A DNA stretch of 64,000 bases from Mycobacterium fragae. Its GTDB lineage: Bacteria; Actinomycetota; Actinomycetes; Mycobacteriales; Mycobacteriaceae. The notes beneath the pieces are model-generated. The model was given only the letters and a program-made list of their open reading frames with translations. It did not search any database and was not told the origin of the DNA. The stretch lies in the NCBI RefSeq assembly GCF_002102185.1, contig NZ_LQOW01000006.1:220077-284076 (forward strand), read 5' to 3'. Position numbers and translations under genes: made by a program. This document shows, piece by piece, positions 21,603 to 32,200 of the stretch (position 1 is the first letter of the stretch; each line of letters starts with the position of its first letter).

Positions 21603-22283
21603 TTATTCGGATTCGGGCTCGGACTCGGGCGCCTCGGCTTCGGCAGCCTCTTCGGCTTGCACCTCTTCCTCCTCGGCCGCCTCGGGCACCTCGCCGGCGC
21701 CCTCGGCCTCGAGCTCCTCGGCAGTCGGCGCGATCACCACATTCACCACCAGCTGGTCTGGGTCGGTCACCAGGGTGACGCCCGGCGGCAGGTTGATCTG
21801 CCCGGCGGTGAACTGGGTGCCCGGCTCGACGCCCTCGACCGAGACGGTCAACTGCTCGGGAATCGACAGTGCCTCAGCCTCGATCTCGATGGTGCTGGTC
21901 TCCTGGGTGACCAGGGTGCCGGGCACCGGCTCGCCCTCGACGTCGACGGTGACCTCGACGACGACCTTCTCACCGCGACGCACCACCAGCAGGTCGGCGT
22001 GCTGGATGGTGTGGCGGATGGGGTGGATGTCGAGCGCCTTGGTCAGCGCCAAATGCTCTTTGCCGTCGATCTTGAGCGCCAGCACGGCGTTGGTGCCGGA
22101 GTGGCGCAGCACTGCGGCGAAGTCATGCCCCGGCAGCTCCAGGTGCTGCGGGGCGGCGCCGTGACCGTAGAGCACGGCGGGAATCTTGCCGGCCCGGCGC
22201 GCCCGCCGGGATGCGCCTTTGCCGGTCTCGGTGCGTACCGTGACGGCGAGCTCATTGGCCGCCGAAGCCGCGGATTTAGCCAT
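21603..22283 (-). CDS. rplY: 50S ribosomal protein L25/general stress protein Ctc
   Basis: A 226-residue long-form L25. The N-terminal 5S-rRNA-binding domain (about 10-100) includes [20 protein letters not shown] and AVLYGHG, followed by the TL5/Ctc beta domain and an acidic low-complexity tail (about 190-226, mostly E/A/S/P). The tail is typical of mycobacterial forms. The product binds 5S rRNA in the large subunit. Pth follows immediately. Confidence 0.95.
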   Translation of the reverse strand: MAKSAASAANELAVTVRTETGKGASRRARRAGKIPAVLYGHGAAPQHLELPGHDFAAVLRHSGTNAVLALKIDGKEHLALTKALDIHPIRHTIQHADLLVVRRGEKVVVEVTVDVEGEPVPGTLVTQETSTIEIEAEALSIPEQLTVSVEGVEPGTQFTAGQINLPPGVTLVTDPDQLVVNVVIAPTAEELEAEGAGEVPEAAEEEEVQAEEAAEAEAPESEPESE

Positions 22284-22422
22284 GGTGTCGCTCCTGTGTT
22301 GGTCGGGGCACGGCCAGCAATCGCGACAACCAGAAGGTCCCCGTCGATAACGGTGATCGGCATAAATTTCTACAGCCGGCCACCCTCGCCGTGACGCCCG
22401 GCCAGGTTAGCGCATCAGCACC

Positions 22423-23292
22423 TCAGAGCGGAAATTTGGTGTCGGTCAGCCGCTCGGAGAGCTCCCACAGCGCGCCGGCGGTTGCCGGGCGTTTGGCCAG
22501 CGGGCTGCGCCCCACCGGCTTGGTGCGCCCGACCATGCCGAAGCGCGGTCCGACCAACGTGTCGCCCGGCAAATCCTGGGAGGCGGCGTAGAGCGTCTGC
22601 CGGGCGCCGAAGTCGGCGTCGGTGGCCAGCAGCCTGGTGCCGAACGAGACCACCGCGTCGCCGAATTTGCGGCCTGACCGCCCCTGCAGGTTGGTGTGCG
22701 AATAACCGGGGTGTGCGGCCAGCGCACGCAGCGGCGATCCGACGCCGTCGAGGCGGCGCTGCAACTCGCTGGTGAACAGCAGGTTGGCGAGCTTGGACTG
22801 GCCATAGGCCGACCACGCCGAGTAGGGACGGGAGGTCCAGTTCAGGTCTTTGAGGCTGATGTGGCCCACCCAGTGCGCCATCGACGACACCGTCACCACT
22901 CGGTCGGTGAGCTTGGGCAACAGCAGATTGGTCAGGGCGAAATGACCGAGGTGGTTGGTGCCGATCTGGCTCTCGAAACCGTCGGCGGTCACCGCGTGCG
23001 GGACGGCCATCACGCCCGCGTTGTTGATCAAGACGTCGACGGCGTCGACTCCGTCGGCGAACTGCCGTACCGAGGCCAGGTCCTGCAGGTCGAGCCGGCG
23101 GACCTCGACGTCTCCGGTCATCTCGCGGGCCGCAGCTTCGCCTTTTCCGGTGTTGCGGACGGCCAGGATGACCTGGGCGCCGACCCGGGCCAGCTCGCGT
23201 GCTGTGACGGCGCCGAGACCGCTGTTGGCACCGGTGACGATGACGGTGCGTCCGGCGAACGACGGCAGGTCTGCGGCGGTCCACGAAGTCAT
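22423..23292 (-). CDS. Short-chain dehydrogenase/reductase
   Basis: A 289-residue Rossmann-fold SDR. Cofactor motif TGANSGLG (about 20-27), the following basic VRN stretch suggesting NADP, structural NNAGVM, and the active-site serine (VSSMAH) with YGQSK as the catalytic Tyr/Lys. It resembles the retinol-dehydrogenase-like SDRs common in mycobacteria. It sits between rplY and lpqT, where M. tuberculosis has no such gene, and is flanked by short spacers, so it may be co-transcribed from lpqT. Substrate unknown. Confidence 0.9.
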   Translation of the reverse strand: MTSWTAADLPSFAGRTVIVTGANSGLGAVTARELARVGAQVILAVRNTGKGEAAAREMTGDVEVRRLDLQDLASVRQFADGVDAVDVLINNAGVMAVPHAVTADGFESQIGTNHLGHFALTNLLLPKLTDRVVTVSSMAHWVGHISLKDLNWTSRPYSAWSAYGQSKLANLLFTSELQRRLDGVGSPLRALAAHPGYSHTNLQGRSGRKFGDAVVSFGTRLLATDADFGARQTLYAASQDLPGDTLVGPRFGMVGRTKPVGRSPLAKRPATAGALWELSERLTDTKFPL

Positions 23293-23331
23293 GGCAGACA
23301 GATTAATGCCGCGGATGCGGTGGCCCGAGCA

Positions 23332-23970
23332 CTACTTCTTCGCCGCGACGGTGAACCCCTTGATCAGCGACTCGATGTCACGGGATTCCGGCACAGCTTG
23401 GTCGGCCAGGCTGGTGACCGAGAACTCGACGAGGTAGGGCTGGCGGGCGGGCGGTGACCCGGTGGCGATGACGACCCGGTTGAAGGTATGCAATCGCTTG
23501 CCCTCGAGGTCGAAGGTGCCCTGAACCATCGACGACGGGAAGCCGTGGAAGTCGGCGTCCGACGCGTCGAGCTGCTTGAAGTTCGCCGACGTGACGACAT
23601 CGGCGTTGCCGTGCTTGGCCACTTCGCGCGAATCGAAGTCTCCGGTCAATTTGAAGACCATCAACATCGCGTTCGGATACGGGCCGCCCTTGGTGATCAC
23701 TTCGGTTGTCGGCGGAATGGTTGGGCTGGTGTACCTCTCCCATCCCGGTGGTATCGGCATCGACACAGTCAGGTCGGGCAGTTTGTCGGGCGCTACTTGC
23801 TCTTTGATCACGCCGATGGTGTCGAGGTACTGCGCCAACGGGACGGGCTCTTCGGACGTCGTCGTGGTCGTTGTCGCCGTTGTTGTCCAGATCGACCCGT
23901 AGTCAGGGGATTTCGGTCCACAGCCGACGAGCGCCAGCATGAGCGTGGCCGCGCAGAGTTGCAGTCTCAC
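23332..23970 (-). CDS. lpqT: Lipoprotein LpqT (LpqN/LpqT family)
   Basis: A 212-residue lipoprotein. The signal peptide ends in the lipobox LVGC (14-17), followed by a Thr/Ser-rich linker (TTTATTTTTTSEE) that could carry O-mannose, then an LpqN/LpqT-type domain (IPPGWERY, PNAMLMVFKL, YLVEFSVTSLADQ). M. tuberculosis LpqT (Rv1016c) is reported to dampen host TLR2 signalling. GTG 23970 overlaps the stop of arsC (GTGA), so the two are coupled. Confidence 0.9.
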   Translation of the reverse strand: MRLQLCAATLMLALVGCGPKSPDYGSIWTTTATTTTTTSEEPVPLAQYLDTIGVIKEQVAPDKLPDLTVSMPIPPGWERYTSPTIPPTTEVITKGGPYPNAMLMVFKLTGDFDSREVAKHGNADVVTSANFKQLDASDADFHGFPSSMVQGTFDLEGKRLHTFNRVVIATGSPPARQPYLVEFSVTSLADQAVPESRDIESLIKGFTVAAKK

Positions 23971-24311
23971 AGAATTTCGCGGACGGCGTCGACCGGCCGA
24001 GCCAGTCGGGTGCCCTTGGCGGTGACCACGAACGGCCGCTGGATGAGGATCGGGTTGGCGACCATGGCGTCGAGCAACTCGTCGTCGGTCGCCTCGTCGA
24101 GGTTGAGCTCGCGGTACACGTCTTCGTTTTTCCGCACTGCGGCTCGCACGTCGACGCCGGCGTCGCGGATCATCTTGGCCAGTTGCGCGCGCGTGGGCGG
24201 AGTCTTCAGGTACTCGACGATCTCAGGCTGGAAATCGTTGTCGCGCAAAAGTTCCAATGTCTTGCGGGAGGTCGAGCAGCGCGGATTGTGGTAGATGACG
24301 GCGTCACCCAT
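23967..24311 (-). CDS. arsC: ArsC-family arsenate reductase (glutaredoxin-type) or Spx-like protein
   Basis: A 114-residue thioredoxin-fold protein with the ArsC active-site segment HNPRCSTSRKTLELL (catalytic C12) and the arsenate-binding RPFVVTAKGTRLARP region. Classical ArsC reduces arsenate using glutaredoxin, which mycobacteria lack, so it may use mycothiol or mycoredoxin or do another job. It lies in an operon between prsA (1 bp apart) and lpqT (4-bp overlap). I recall no such gene between lpqT and prsA in M. tuberculosis. Confidence 0.85.
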   Translation of the reverse strand: MGDAVIYHNPRCSTSRKTLELLRDNDFQPEIVEYLKTPPTRAQLAKMIRDAGVDVRAAVRKNEDVYRELNLDEATDDELLDAMVANPILIQRPFVVTAKGTRLARPVDAVREIL

Positions 24312-25292
24312 CTAGGCATCTCCGTCGAAAAGCCCTGTGACCGAGCCGTTTTCGAATACGGCGCGGATCGTGCTGGCGAGCAGCGGGGCGATCGACAGCA
24401 CCGTCAGCTGCGGGAAGCGTTTCTCCTCGCCGATCGGCAGCGTGTTGGTGACGATCACCTCGCGGGCGCCGGATTCGGCCAGGAGCTTGGGTGCCGGGTC
24501 GGAAAGCACACCGTGACTGGCGGCGACGATCACGTCACCGGCGCCGTCCTCCTTGAGCAGCGCGACCGCGGCGGCGATGGTTCCGCCGGTGTCGATCATG
24601 TCGTCGATCAGGATGCAGGTCTTGCCGGCGACTTCGCCCACGACGCGATTGGACTTGACCTGATTGGGCACCCGCGGGTCGCGGGTCTTGTGGATGAAGG
24701 CCAGCGGAACGCCGCCGAGCGAATCAGCCCATTTCTCGGCGATACGCACCCGGCCGGAGTCCGGCGAGACCACCACCATGTCGTGCCCGGTGTAGTTGTC
24801 CTTGATATAGGCGGTCAGCAGGTGCTGCGCGCGCATGTGATCGACGGGCCCGTCGAAGAAACCCTGGATCTGGTCGGTGTGCAGGTCGACGGTGACGATC
24901 CGGTCGGCGCCGGCGGTCTTGAGCAGGTCGGCGACCAGGCGCGCGGAAATCGGTTCGCGGCCACGGTGCTTCTTGTCCTGCCGGGCGTAGGGATAGAACG
25001 GCACGACGGCGGTGATCCGCTTGGCGCTGCCCCGCTTGAGCGCGTCGAGCATGATGAGCTGTTCCATCAGCCACTGGTTCAGCGGCGCGGGGAACGATTG
25101 CAGGACGAACGCATCACAGCCGCGCACCGACTCGTGGAACCGAACGAAGATCTCACCGTTGGCGAAGTCACGGGCGGTCTGCGCGGTGACGTGGACGTCG
25201 AGTTCCTTGGCCACTTGTTCGGCTAGCTCGGGGTGAGCACGACCGGAGAACAGCATCAGGTTTTTGCGATTGTCGGTCCAGTCGTGGCTCAA
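24312..25292 (-). CDS. prsA: Ribose-phosphate pyrophosphokinase (PRPP synthetase)
   Basis: A 326-residue enzyme making PRPP from ribose-5-phosphate and ATP; PRPP feeds nucleotides, His, Trp and the arabinan donor DPA. Motifs are FANGEIFVRFHESVRG, FYPYARQDKKHRGREPIS (ATP site), VDLHTDQIQGFF and the PRPP loop CILIDDMIDTGGT. Length equals the M. tuberculosis protein. The start is TTG 25292 (MSHDWTDN), supported by the conserved N-terminus. Downstream of glmU on the same strand. Confidence 0.96.
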   Translation of the reverse strand: MSHDWTDNRKNLMLFSGRAHPELAEQVAKELDVHVTAQTARDFANGEIFVRFHESVRGCDAFVLQSFPAPLNQWLMEQLIMLDALKRGSAKRITAVVPFYPYARQDKKHRGREPISARLVADLLKTAGADRIVTVDLHTDQIQGFFDGPVDHMRAQHLLTAYIKDNYTGHDMVVVSPDSGRVRIAEKWADSLGGVPLAFIHKTRDPRVPNQVKSNRVVGEVAGKTCILIDDMIDTGGTIAAAVALLKEDGAGDVIVAASHGVLSDPAPKLLAESGAREVIVTNTLPIGEEKRFPQLTVLSIAPLLASTIRAVFENGSVTGLFDGDA

Positions 25293-25366
25293 CGTGGTGC
25301 CCTCACCGCTCGGGATCGAGATGACCGCTTCATGGTACGTAGCGAAACGCCAGGTGTGTGGTTGGG

Positions 25367-26836
25367 TTACCGATCGGGTCGCTCTTCCGTCTTCTCGGCG
25401 GCTTGTGCCTTTTCGGCGGCCTGCGCGGCGGCGCTGCCCGGCCGCTTGCGCAGCACCCAGTTTTCGATGTTGCGCTGCGGGCCGCCGGACACGGCCAGCG
25501 CCCCTGGCGGCACGTCTTCGCGGACCACCGTGCCGGCCCCGGTATAGGCGCCGTCGCCGACGGTGACCGGCGCGACGAACATGGTGTCCGAGCCGGTGCG
25601 CACATGCGAGCCGACCGTGGTGCGCTGCTTGGACTCCCCGTCGTAGTTGACGAAGACGCTGGACGCGCCGATATTGCTGTGCTCGCCGATGTCGGCATCA
25701 CCGACGTAGGTCAGGTGCGGCACCTTGGTGCCGGTGCCGATCGTGGAGTTCTTGACCTCGACGAACGCGCCCAGCTTGCCGTCGGCGCCCAGCACGGTGC
25801 CCGGCCGCAGGTAGGTGAACGGGCCGACTGTTGCGCCGTCGCCGATCGCCGCGGAGCTGCCGTGGGTGCGAACGACCGATGCGCCGTCTCCGACGGCGAC
25901 GTCGGTCAAGGTGGTGTCCGGGCCCACGATGCAGCGGCTGCCCACGCGGGTGGCCCCGAGTAGCTGGGTTCCGGGCTGGATGACCGTGTCGCGGCCGATG
26001 CTCACATCCACGTCGATCCAGGTGGTGGCCGGGTCGACGACGGTGACCCCGGCCAGCTGATGGGCGGCCACGATGCGGCGGTTGAGTTCGGCGGCCAGCT
26101 CGGCCAGCTGCACGCGGTTGTTGACCCCGGCCACCAGCGCGCTGTCGTCGACATGGCGGGCGTGCACCGTCTGACCGTCCTGCCGGACGATGGAGACCAC
26201 GTCGGTGAGGTAGAGCTCGTGTTGGGCGTTGTCGGCTGACAGCCGGCTCAGCGCCGCCCGCAGCGCCGCGATGTCGAAGGCGTACACGCCCGCGTTGACC
26301 TCGCGGATCTCCCGCTGCGAGGGAGTGGCGTCGGCCTGCTCGACGATCGCGATGACCTCATTGTCCTGGGTGCGCAGGATGCGGCCGTAGCCGGTGGGAT
26401 CGGCCAGCGTGGTGGTCAGCACGGTGACCGCTGCCGGCCGGGAGGTGTGGGTCTCGATCAGGTCGGCCAGCGTATCGGCGTCGAGCAGCGGTATGTCGCC
26501 GGATGTGACGACGACGACGCCGCGGTAGTCGTCCGGCAGCGCGGACAACCCACAGAGCACCGCGTGTCCGGTGCCGAGCTGCTGGTCTTGCATCGCCACA
26601 CCGATCCCACGCCCGAGCGTGACCGCCAACTCGGCGACCACTGGGGTGATCCGTTCGTGGTTTTGGCCCAGCACCACGACCAGATGTTGGGGGGCCAGTT
26701 TGGCGATCGCGTGCAGCGAATGCGCCAGCATGCTGCGACCGGCGATCGTGTGCAGCACCTTGGGGGTGTCCGAACGCATCCGGGTTCCGGCCCCCGCCGC
26801 CAATACCAGGACCGCTGATTCACCGTGGGTAGTCAT
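25367..26836 (-). CDS. glmU: Bifunctional UDP-GlcNAc pyrophosphorylase/glucosamine-1-phosphate acetyltransferase GlmU
   Basis: A 489-residue two-domain enzyme. The N-terminal uridylyltransferase has [18 protein letters not shown] (11-28) and QLGTGHAV. The C-terminal left-handed beta-helix acetyltransferase has the hexapeptide repeats and conserved blocks [31 protein letters not shown] and [10 protein letters not shown]. Together they make UDP-GlcNAc for peptidoglycan and arabinogalactan linker. The C-terminus ends in an Ala/Glu-rich tail typical of mycobacteria. First gene of glmU-prsA-arsC-lpqT. An inverted repeat lies just upstream. Confidence 0.96.
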   Translation of the reverse strand: MTTHGESAVLVLAAGAGTRMRSDTPKVLHTIAGRSMLAHSLHAIAKLAPQHLVVVLGQNHERITPVVAELAVTLGRGIGVAMQDQQLGTGHAVLCGLSALPDDYRGVVVVTSGDIPLLDADTLADLIETHTSRPAAVTVLTTTLADPTGYGRILRTQDNEVIAIVEQADATPSQREIREVNAGVYAFDIAALRAALSRLSADNAQHELYLTDVVSIVRQDGQTVHARHVDDSALVAGVNNRVQLAELAAELNRRIVAAHQLAGVTVVDPATTWIDVDVSIGRDTVIQPGTQLLGATRVGSRCIVGPDTTLTDVAVGDGASVVRTHGSSAAIGDGATVGPFTYLRPGTVLGADGKLGAFVEVKNSTIGTGTKVPHLTYVGDADIGEHSNIGASSVFVNYDGESKQRTTVGSHVRTGSDTMFVAPVTVGDGAYTGAGTVVREDVPPGALAVSGGPQRNIENWVLRKRPGSAAAQAAEKAQAAEKTEERPDR

Positions 26837-26869
26837 CGGGCCTCACCTCTTCGCCACCACTTCGCCTTC

Positions 26870-26935
26870 GCCGCGAGTGTGCGTGTTTGTACGCCGACAC
26901 GCCGTTAAGCGTGTCATTCTCCGCACGCTCGCGGC
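26870..26935. repeat. Nested inverted repeat between glmU and tRNA-Gln
   Basis: The outer arms GCCGCGAGTGTGCG (26870-26883) and CGCACGCTCGCGGC (26922-26935) pair with one G-T type mismatch. An inner stem GACACG/CGTGTC (26896-26901 with 26910-26915) closes an eight-base loop. The sequence type (CGCGAGNGTGCG with GACACGCC) resembles short interspersed repeats I recall from mycobacterial intergenic DNA. It may terminate the tRNA transcript or lie in the glmU leader. Confidence 0.6.
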
Positions 26936-26968
26936 AAAGAAGTGCGGCAATAGCCCAGCAATAACCAG

Positions 26969-27040
26969 CTCCGTCGCCAGGACTCGAACCTGAACTCTCA
27001 GAACCAAAATCTGATGTGCTGCCGATTACACCACGACGGA
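26969..27040 (-). tRNA. tRNA-Gln (anticodon TTG)
   Basis: Read on the minus strand the sequence folds as a 72-nt tRNA. The 7-bp acceptor stem is TCCGTCG/CGACGGA with discriminator G. The anticodon stem TCAGA/TCTGA encloses the loop TTTTGGT, giving anticodon TTG (Gln). The T-arm has GGTTCGAGTCC. CCA is not encoded. Position beside glmU and the TetR gene matches a glutamine tRNA in M. tuberculosis. Confidence 0.95.
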
Positions 27041-27064
27041 TCGTTAGGACCAGCGACGACTCTA

Positions 27065-27733
27065 ATGCAAGCGGATACCCTGGTAGCCGTGGCAGCGCCT
27101 GAGAAAGAGGTGCGCACGCCGCGCGCCAGGATGACCGGCAGCGAGCGGCGTCACCAGCTCATCGACATCGCCCGCTCGCTCTTTGCCGAGCGAGGCTACG
27201 ACGGCACCTCGATCGAGGAGATCGCGCTGCGCGCCAACGTCTCCAAACCGGTGGTCTATGAGCACTTCGGCGGCAAGGAAGGGCTCTACGCGGTAGTGGT
27301 CGACCGGGAGATGTCCGCATTGCTGGACGGCATCACGTCGTCGTTGACCAGGTCGACCAACAACCGGTCGCGGCTGCGCATCGAACGGGTGGCGCTAGCG
27401 CTGCTGACCTACGTCGAGGAACACACCGACGGCTTCCGGATCATGATCCGTGATTCGCCGGCGTCCATCAGCTCGGGCACCTATTCCACCTTGCTCAACG
27501 ACGCGGTCAACCAGGTCAGCTCCATCCTGGCCGGCGACTTCGCCCGGCGGGGCCTCGATCCCGAAACGGCGCCGCTGTATGCCCAGGCATTGGTCGGCTC
27601 GGTGTCGATGACCGCGCAGTGGTGGCTCGACGCCCGCGAGCCCAAGAAGGAAGTGGTCGCCGCGCACCTGGTCAACCTGTGCTGGAACGGCCTCAGCCAT
27701 CTGGAGCCCGACCCCGACCTGCTCGACGAATAG
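27065..27733 (+). CDS. TetR-family transcriptional regulator (Rv1019-like)
   Basis: A 222-residue regulator from ATG 27065; GTG 27089 (VAAPEKEV) and ATG 27131 (MTGSERRH) are alternatives, the last nearest in length to the form I recall for Rv1019. The frame is open to 27014, but that would overlap the tRNA. The HTH is GYDGTSIEEIALRANVSKPV followed by VYEHFGGKEGLYAVVVDREM; the C-terminal domain is helical. In M. tuberculosis Rv1019 lies just before mfd and mazG; here a lysA-like gene on the opposite strand separates them. Confidence 0.9.
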   Translation: MQADTLVAVAAPEKEVRTPRARMTGSERRHQLIDIARSLFAERGYDGTSIEEIALRANVSKPVVYEHFGGKEGLYAVVVDREMSALLDGITSSLTRSTNNRSRLRIERVALALLTYVEEHTDGFRIMIRDSPASISSGTYSTLLNDAVNQVSSILAGDFARRGLDPETAPLYAQALVGSVSMTAQWWLDAREPKKEVVAAHLVNLCWNGLSHLEPDPDLLDE

Positions 27734-27746
27734 CCTTAAACCCCGC

Positions 27747-29105
27747 TTATCCTCTGTCTCTGGACAACAGATCGGCGACGGTTTCCCGGCGGACCAGTTC
27801 ACGGGCGCGACCATCGGCCACGGCGATCAGCGGGGGCCGGCCGACCATGTTGTAGTTCGACGCCATGCTGTGGTGATAGGCGCCGGTGCATGCCACGGCC
27901 AACAGGTCACCGGGATGCACGTCGGCAGGCAACTCGACGTTGCGGGCGATCTCGTCGCCGGCTTCGCAGTGCCGCCCCACCACGGTGACGCGACGGCGCT
28001 CACCCAGGGAATGCCGGTTGGCAAGCGCGACAGTGTATTTCGCGCCGTACAGCGACACCCGCGGGTTGTCGCTCATTCCGCCGTCGACCGCCACGAAGGT
28101 GGGCCCGCCCGGCCGCGACTTGACCGAACACACCTGATACAGCGTGACACCGGCCCGCGCGCTGATGGCCCGACCAGGCTCGACCACAATGAGTGGCCGT
28201 GGGAAGCGCTCGACAGCGCAGGCCACGTCCAGGGCGTCGTCGATGACGTGGGCCAGCTCGTCGATGTCGAGCTCGGGACCGCCGGCCAGATAAGGGATTC
28301 CATGGCCGCCACCGATGTTCAGCTCGGTGAGGATGACGCCGTGCCGGGCGCGGATGTCCGCCATGACGGCGATCATCCGACGAATCGCCTCGCCGTAGTG
28401 GGCAGGATCGGTCACCTGCGAGCCGATATGGCAGTGCAGCCCGATCAGCCTGAGGTTGGGCTGCGCCAGGACCCTCGCCACCGCGTCGGCGGTCTGAGGC
28501 CCGTCGAGCGTGAAACCGAACTTCTGGTCCGTGGTCCCGGTGGTGACCGCACGGTGCCCGTGAATGTCGATGTCGGGGGTCACGCGGATGAGGACCCGCT
28601 GGGGCCGATCTGCCAACCCCGCGAGGTAAGCGATCTCGATGCAGGAATCCAGCACGACGCGTCCCACCCCGACCCGGACCGCGGCACGCAGCTCGTCGTG
28701 CGATTTCGCGTTGCCGTGCATGACGATGCGGCCCGGTTCAACCCCAGCGACCAAGGCGATGGCCAGCTCACCGGCAGAGCACACATCGACGGCCAGCCCT
28801 TCTTCGCGCGCCCAGCGTGCTACTGCGACGGTCAGCAGCGACTTGCCGGCGTAGACGATCTCAGCGTCGCGCAGCGCTGTCCGATAACGGCGAGCGCGAT
28901 ACCGGAAGTCGGCTTCGTCGATCACGTACGTCGGTGTACGGAACTCGTCGGCGATGTCGGTAAGCGGCACATCGCCGATGCACAGCCGGCCCTCCTCGTC
29001 GGAATGGGTGGTAAGCGGCCAAACCGCCGGATGGAACCGCGGCGGAGCGGCATAACCGAGGGACGGTAGGACGTCCGCCAATGTTGTCGTCACGATTTCA
29101 AACAA
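27747..29105 (-). CDS. Diaminopimelate decarboxylase-like protein (second LysA)
   Basis: A 452-residue PLP-dependent fold-III decarboxylase. The PLP lysine is K88 (IVYAGKSLL). Other family blocks are HGNAKSHDEL, GLHCHIGSQ, ELNIGGGHGIPY, EPGRAISARAG, DGGMSDNPRVSLYGA and the active-site cysteine region VVGRHCEAGDEIA. LysA forms L-lysine from meso-DAP; mycobacteria have their main lysA beside hom/thrC, so this is probably a paralogue, perhaps with another amino acid substrate. It lies between the Rv1019-like gene and mfd, an insertion relative to M. tuberculosis. Confidence 0.88.
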   Translation of the reverse strand: MFEIVTTTLADVLPSLGYAAPPRFHPAVWPLTTHSDEEGRLCIGDVPLTDIADEFRTPTYVIDEADFRYRARRYRTALRDAEIVYAGKSLLTVAVARWAREEGLAVDVCSAGELAIALVAGVEPGRIVMHGNAKSHDELRAAVRVGVGRVVLDSCIEIAYLAGLADRPQRVLIRVTPDIDIHGHRAVTTGTTDQKFGFTLDGPQTADAVARVLAQPNLRLIGLHCHIGSQVTDPAHYGEAIRRMIAVMADIRARHGVILTELNIGGGHGIPYLAGGPELDIDELAHVIDDALDVACAVERFPRPLIVVEPGRAISARAGVTLYQVCSVKSRPGGPTFVAVDGGMSDNPRVSLYGAKYTVALANRHSLGERRRVTVVGRHCEAGDEIARNVELPADVHPGDLLAVACTGAYHHSMASNYNMVGRPPLIAVADGRARELVRRETVADLLSRDRG

Positions 29106-29200
29106 CGCGCGGCCATCGCCGAATGCCGCTGTCCTTACGAATCCTTGACGGCGCCGGGCTCAAAATTGACGGAGTTCGGCGGCCATAGAATGGCGAAATC

Positions 29201-32200
29201 ATGACCGCACCCATCGCGGGACTCGTCGAATTTGCGCTGACTGCGCCGACGTTTCAGCAACTCATCGAGCAGACGACCGACCGACCGGATGAATTGAGGC
29301 TGGTCGGGCCTGCCAGCGCGCGGCTGTTCGTCGCCAGTGCGCTGGCCCGCCACGGCCCGCTGCTGGTTGTCACGGCCACCGGCCGCGAAGCCGACGAGCT
29401 GACCGCTGAATTGCAAGGTGTGTTCGGCGACGCCGTCGCGATGTTCCCGTCTTGGGAAACTTTGCCACACGAACGCCTCTCACCCGGTGTCGATACCGTC
29501 GGTGCGCGCCTCATGCTGCTTCGCCGGCTGGCCCACCCCGATGACGAGCGGCTGGGCCCGCCGCTGCGGGTGGTGGTCACCGCGGTCCGCTCGTTGTTGC
29601 AGCCGATGACGCCGCAGCTGGGCGCGCTGGAACCGCTGACTTTGGCCGTCGGACAGGAGCTGCCGTTTGAGGACGTGATCGCCCGGCTGGTCGAGCTGGC
29701 CTACACACGGGTGGACATGGTGGGCCGCCGCGGTGAATTCGCGGTCCGGGGCGGCATCCTCGACGTTTTCGCCCCGACCGCCGAGCATCCGGTGCGGGTG
29801 GAGTTCTGGGGCGACGAGGTCAGCGAAATGCGGATGTTCTCGGTGGCCGACCAGCGATCGATCCCCGAGATCAACATGGACACCCTCGTCGCGGTCGCCT
29901 GCCGCGAACTGCTGCTGACCGACGACGTGCGCCGGCGCGCCGCCGAGCTGGCCGGGCGCCGTCCGCACGCCGAGCCCGCCGTCACCGGCAGCGTGGCCGA
30001 CATGCTGGCCAAACTCGCCGAGGGCATCGCCGTCGACGGGATGGAGGCGTTACAGCCGGTGCTGCGGCCTGACGAGCCGTCGCTGCTGACCGATCAGCTG
30101 CCCGACAGCACGCCGGTGCTGGTCTGCGACCCGGAGAAGGTGCGCACCCGCGCCGCCGACCTCATCAAGACCGGCCGCGAGTTCCTCGAGGCGTCCTGGT
30201 CGGTGGCGGCGGTGGGCGGGGACGCGCCGATCGACGTCGAGCAGCTCGGCGGGTCGGGTTTCCGCGAGCTCGACGAGGTTCAGACCGCGGCACGGCAGTC
30301 CGGGCACCCGTGGTGGACGCTCAGCCAGCTGTCCGACGAGTCGGCGGTGGAGCTGGACGTGCGGGCGGCGCCGTCGGCCCGCGGCCATCAGCGCGACATC
30401 GACAGCATCTTCGCGATGCTGCGCGCGCACGTAGCGACCGGCAGGCACGCCGCCGTCGTCGCACCCGGAACAGGGACCGCGCACCGCGTGGTCGAGCAGC
30501 TCGCCGAATCCGACACGCCCGCAACGATGTTGGAGCCCGGAGCGGCGCCAAAGCCCGGCGTGGTCGGGGTGCTCAAGGGCCCGTTGCACGACGGCGTCGT
30601 CATACCCGGCGCGGAGCTGGTGATCATCACCGAAACCGATCTGACCGGCAACCGGGTGACCGCGACCGACGGCAAACGGTTGGCTGCCAAGCGGCGCAAC
30701 ACCGTCGACCCGCTGGCGCTGACCGCGGGCGACCTGGTGGTGCACGACCAGCACGGCATCGGACGGTTTGTGGAGATGACGGAACGAACCGTCAGTGGAG
30801 CCCGGCGCGAGTATTTGGTGCTCGAATACGCATCGGCCAAAAGAGGCGGCGGGTCCGACAAGCTCTATGTGCCGATGGACTCCCTGGACCAGCTGTCGAG
30901 GTATGTCGGCGGTCAGGCGCCGGCCTTGAGCCGGCTGGGTGGCAGCGACTGGACTAACACGAAGACCAAGGCCCGCAGGGCGGTCCGGGAGATCGCCAGC
31001 GAACTGGTCGCGCTGTACGCCAAGCGGCAGACCGCGGCGGGATATGCGTTCGGGGCGGACACCCCCTGGCAGGCCGAGATGGAGGACGCGTTCGGCTTCA
31101 CCGAGACGGTCGACCAACTCACTGCGATCACCGAGGTCAAGGCCGACATGGAGAAGCCGGTCCCGATGGATCGGGTGATCTGCGGTGACGTCGGCTACGG
31201 CAAGACCGAGATCGCCGTGCGGGCGGCCTTCAAGGCCGTGCAGGACGGCAAGCAGGTCGCGGTGCTGGTGCCCACCACGCTGCTGGCCGATCAGCATTTG
31301 CAGACCTTCACCGAACGGATGGCCGGGTTCCCGGTCCGGATCAAGGGCCTGTCGCGGTTCACCGACGCGGCCGAATCCCGCGCGGTGATCGAGGGTATGG
31401 CCGACGGGTCCGTCGACATCGTGATCGGCACGCATCGGCTGCTGCAGACCGGGGTGGGGTGGAAGGATCTGGGTCTGGTCGTCGTCGACGAGGAGCAGCG
31501 GTTCGGCGTCGAACACAAGGAGCACATCAAGAGCCTGCGCACCCACGTCGACGTGCTGACCATGAGCGCCACCCCGATCCCGCGGACGTTGGAGATGAGC
31601 CTGGCCGGGATTCGGGAGATGTCGACGATCCTGACCCCGCCCGAGGAGCGCTACCCGGTGCTGACCTACGTCGGACCGCAGGACGACAAGCAGGTCGCCG
31701 CCGCTCTGAGGCGTGAGCTGCTGCGCGACGGGCAGGCGTTCTATGTGCACAACCGGGTCAGTTCGATCGACCAGGCGGCCGCGCGGGTGCGGGAACTGGT
31801 GCCCGAGGCCCGGGTCGCCGTCGCGCACGGGCAGATGCCCGAAGACCTCCTGGAGCGAACGGTCGAGGGGTTCTGGAACCGGGAATACGACATCTTGGTG
31901 TGCACCACGATCGTGGAGACGGGTCTGGACATCTCCAACGCCAACACGCTGATCGTCGAGCGTGCCGACACTTTCGGGCTGGCCCAGCTGCACCAGCTGC
32001 GGGGCCGGGTCGGCCGCAGCCGGGAACGCGGTTACGCGTATTTCCTGTATCCGAAGCACGCCCCGCTGACCGAGACCGCCTACGACCGGCTGGCCACGAT
32101 CGCGCAGAACAACGAGCTCGGCGCCGGCATGGCGGTGGCGATGAAGGATCTGGAAATCCGCGGCGCCGGCAACGTGCTGGGCGTCGAGCAGTCCGGACAC

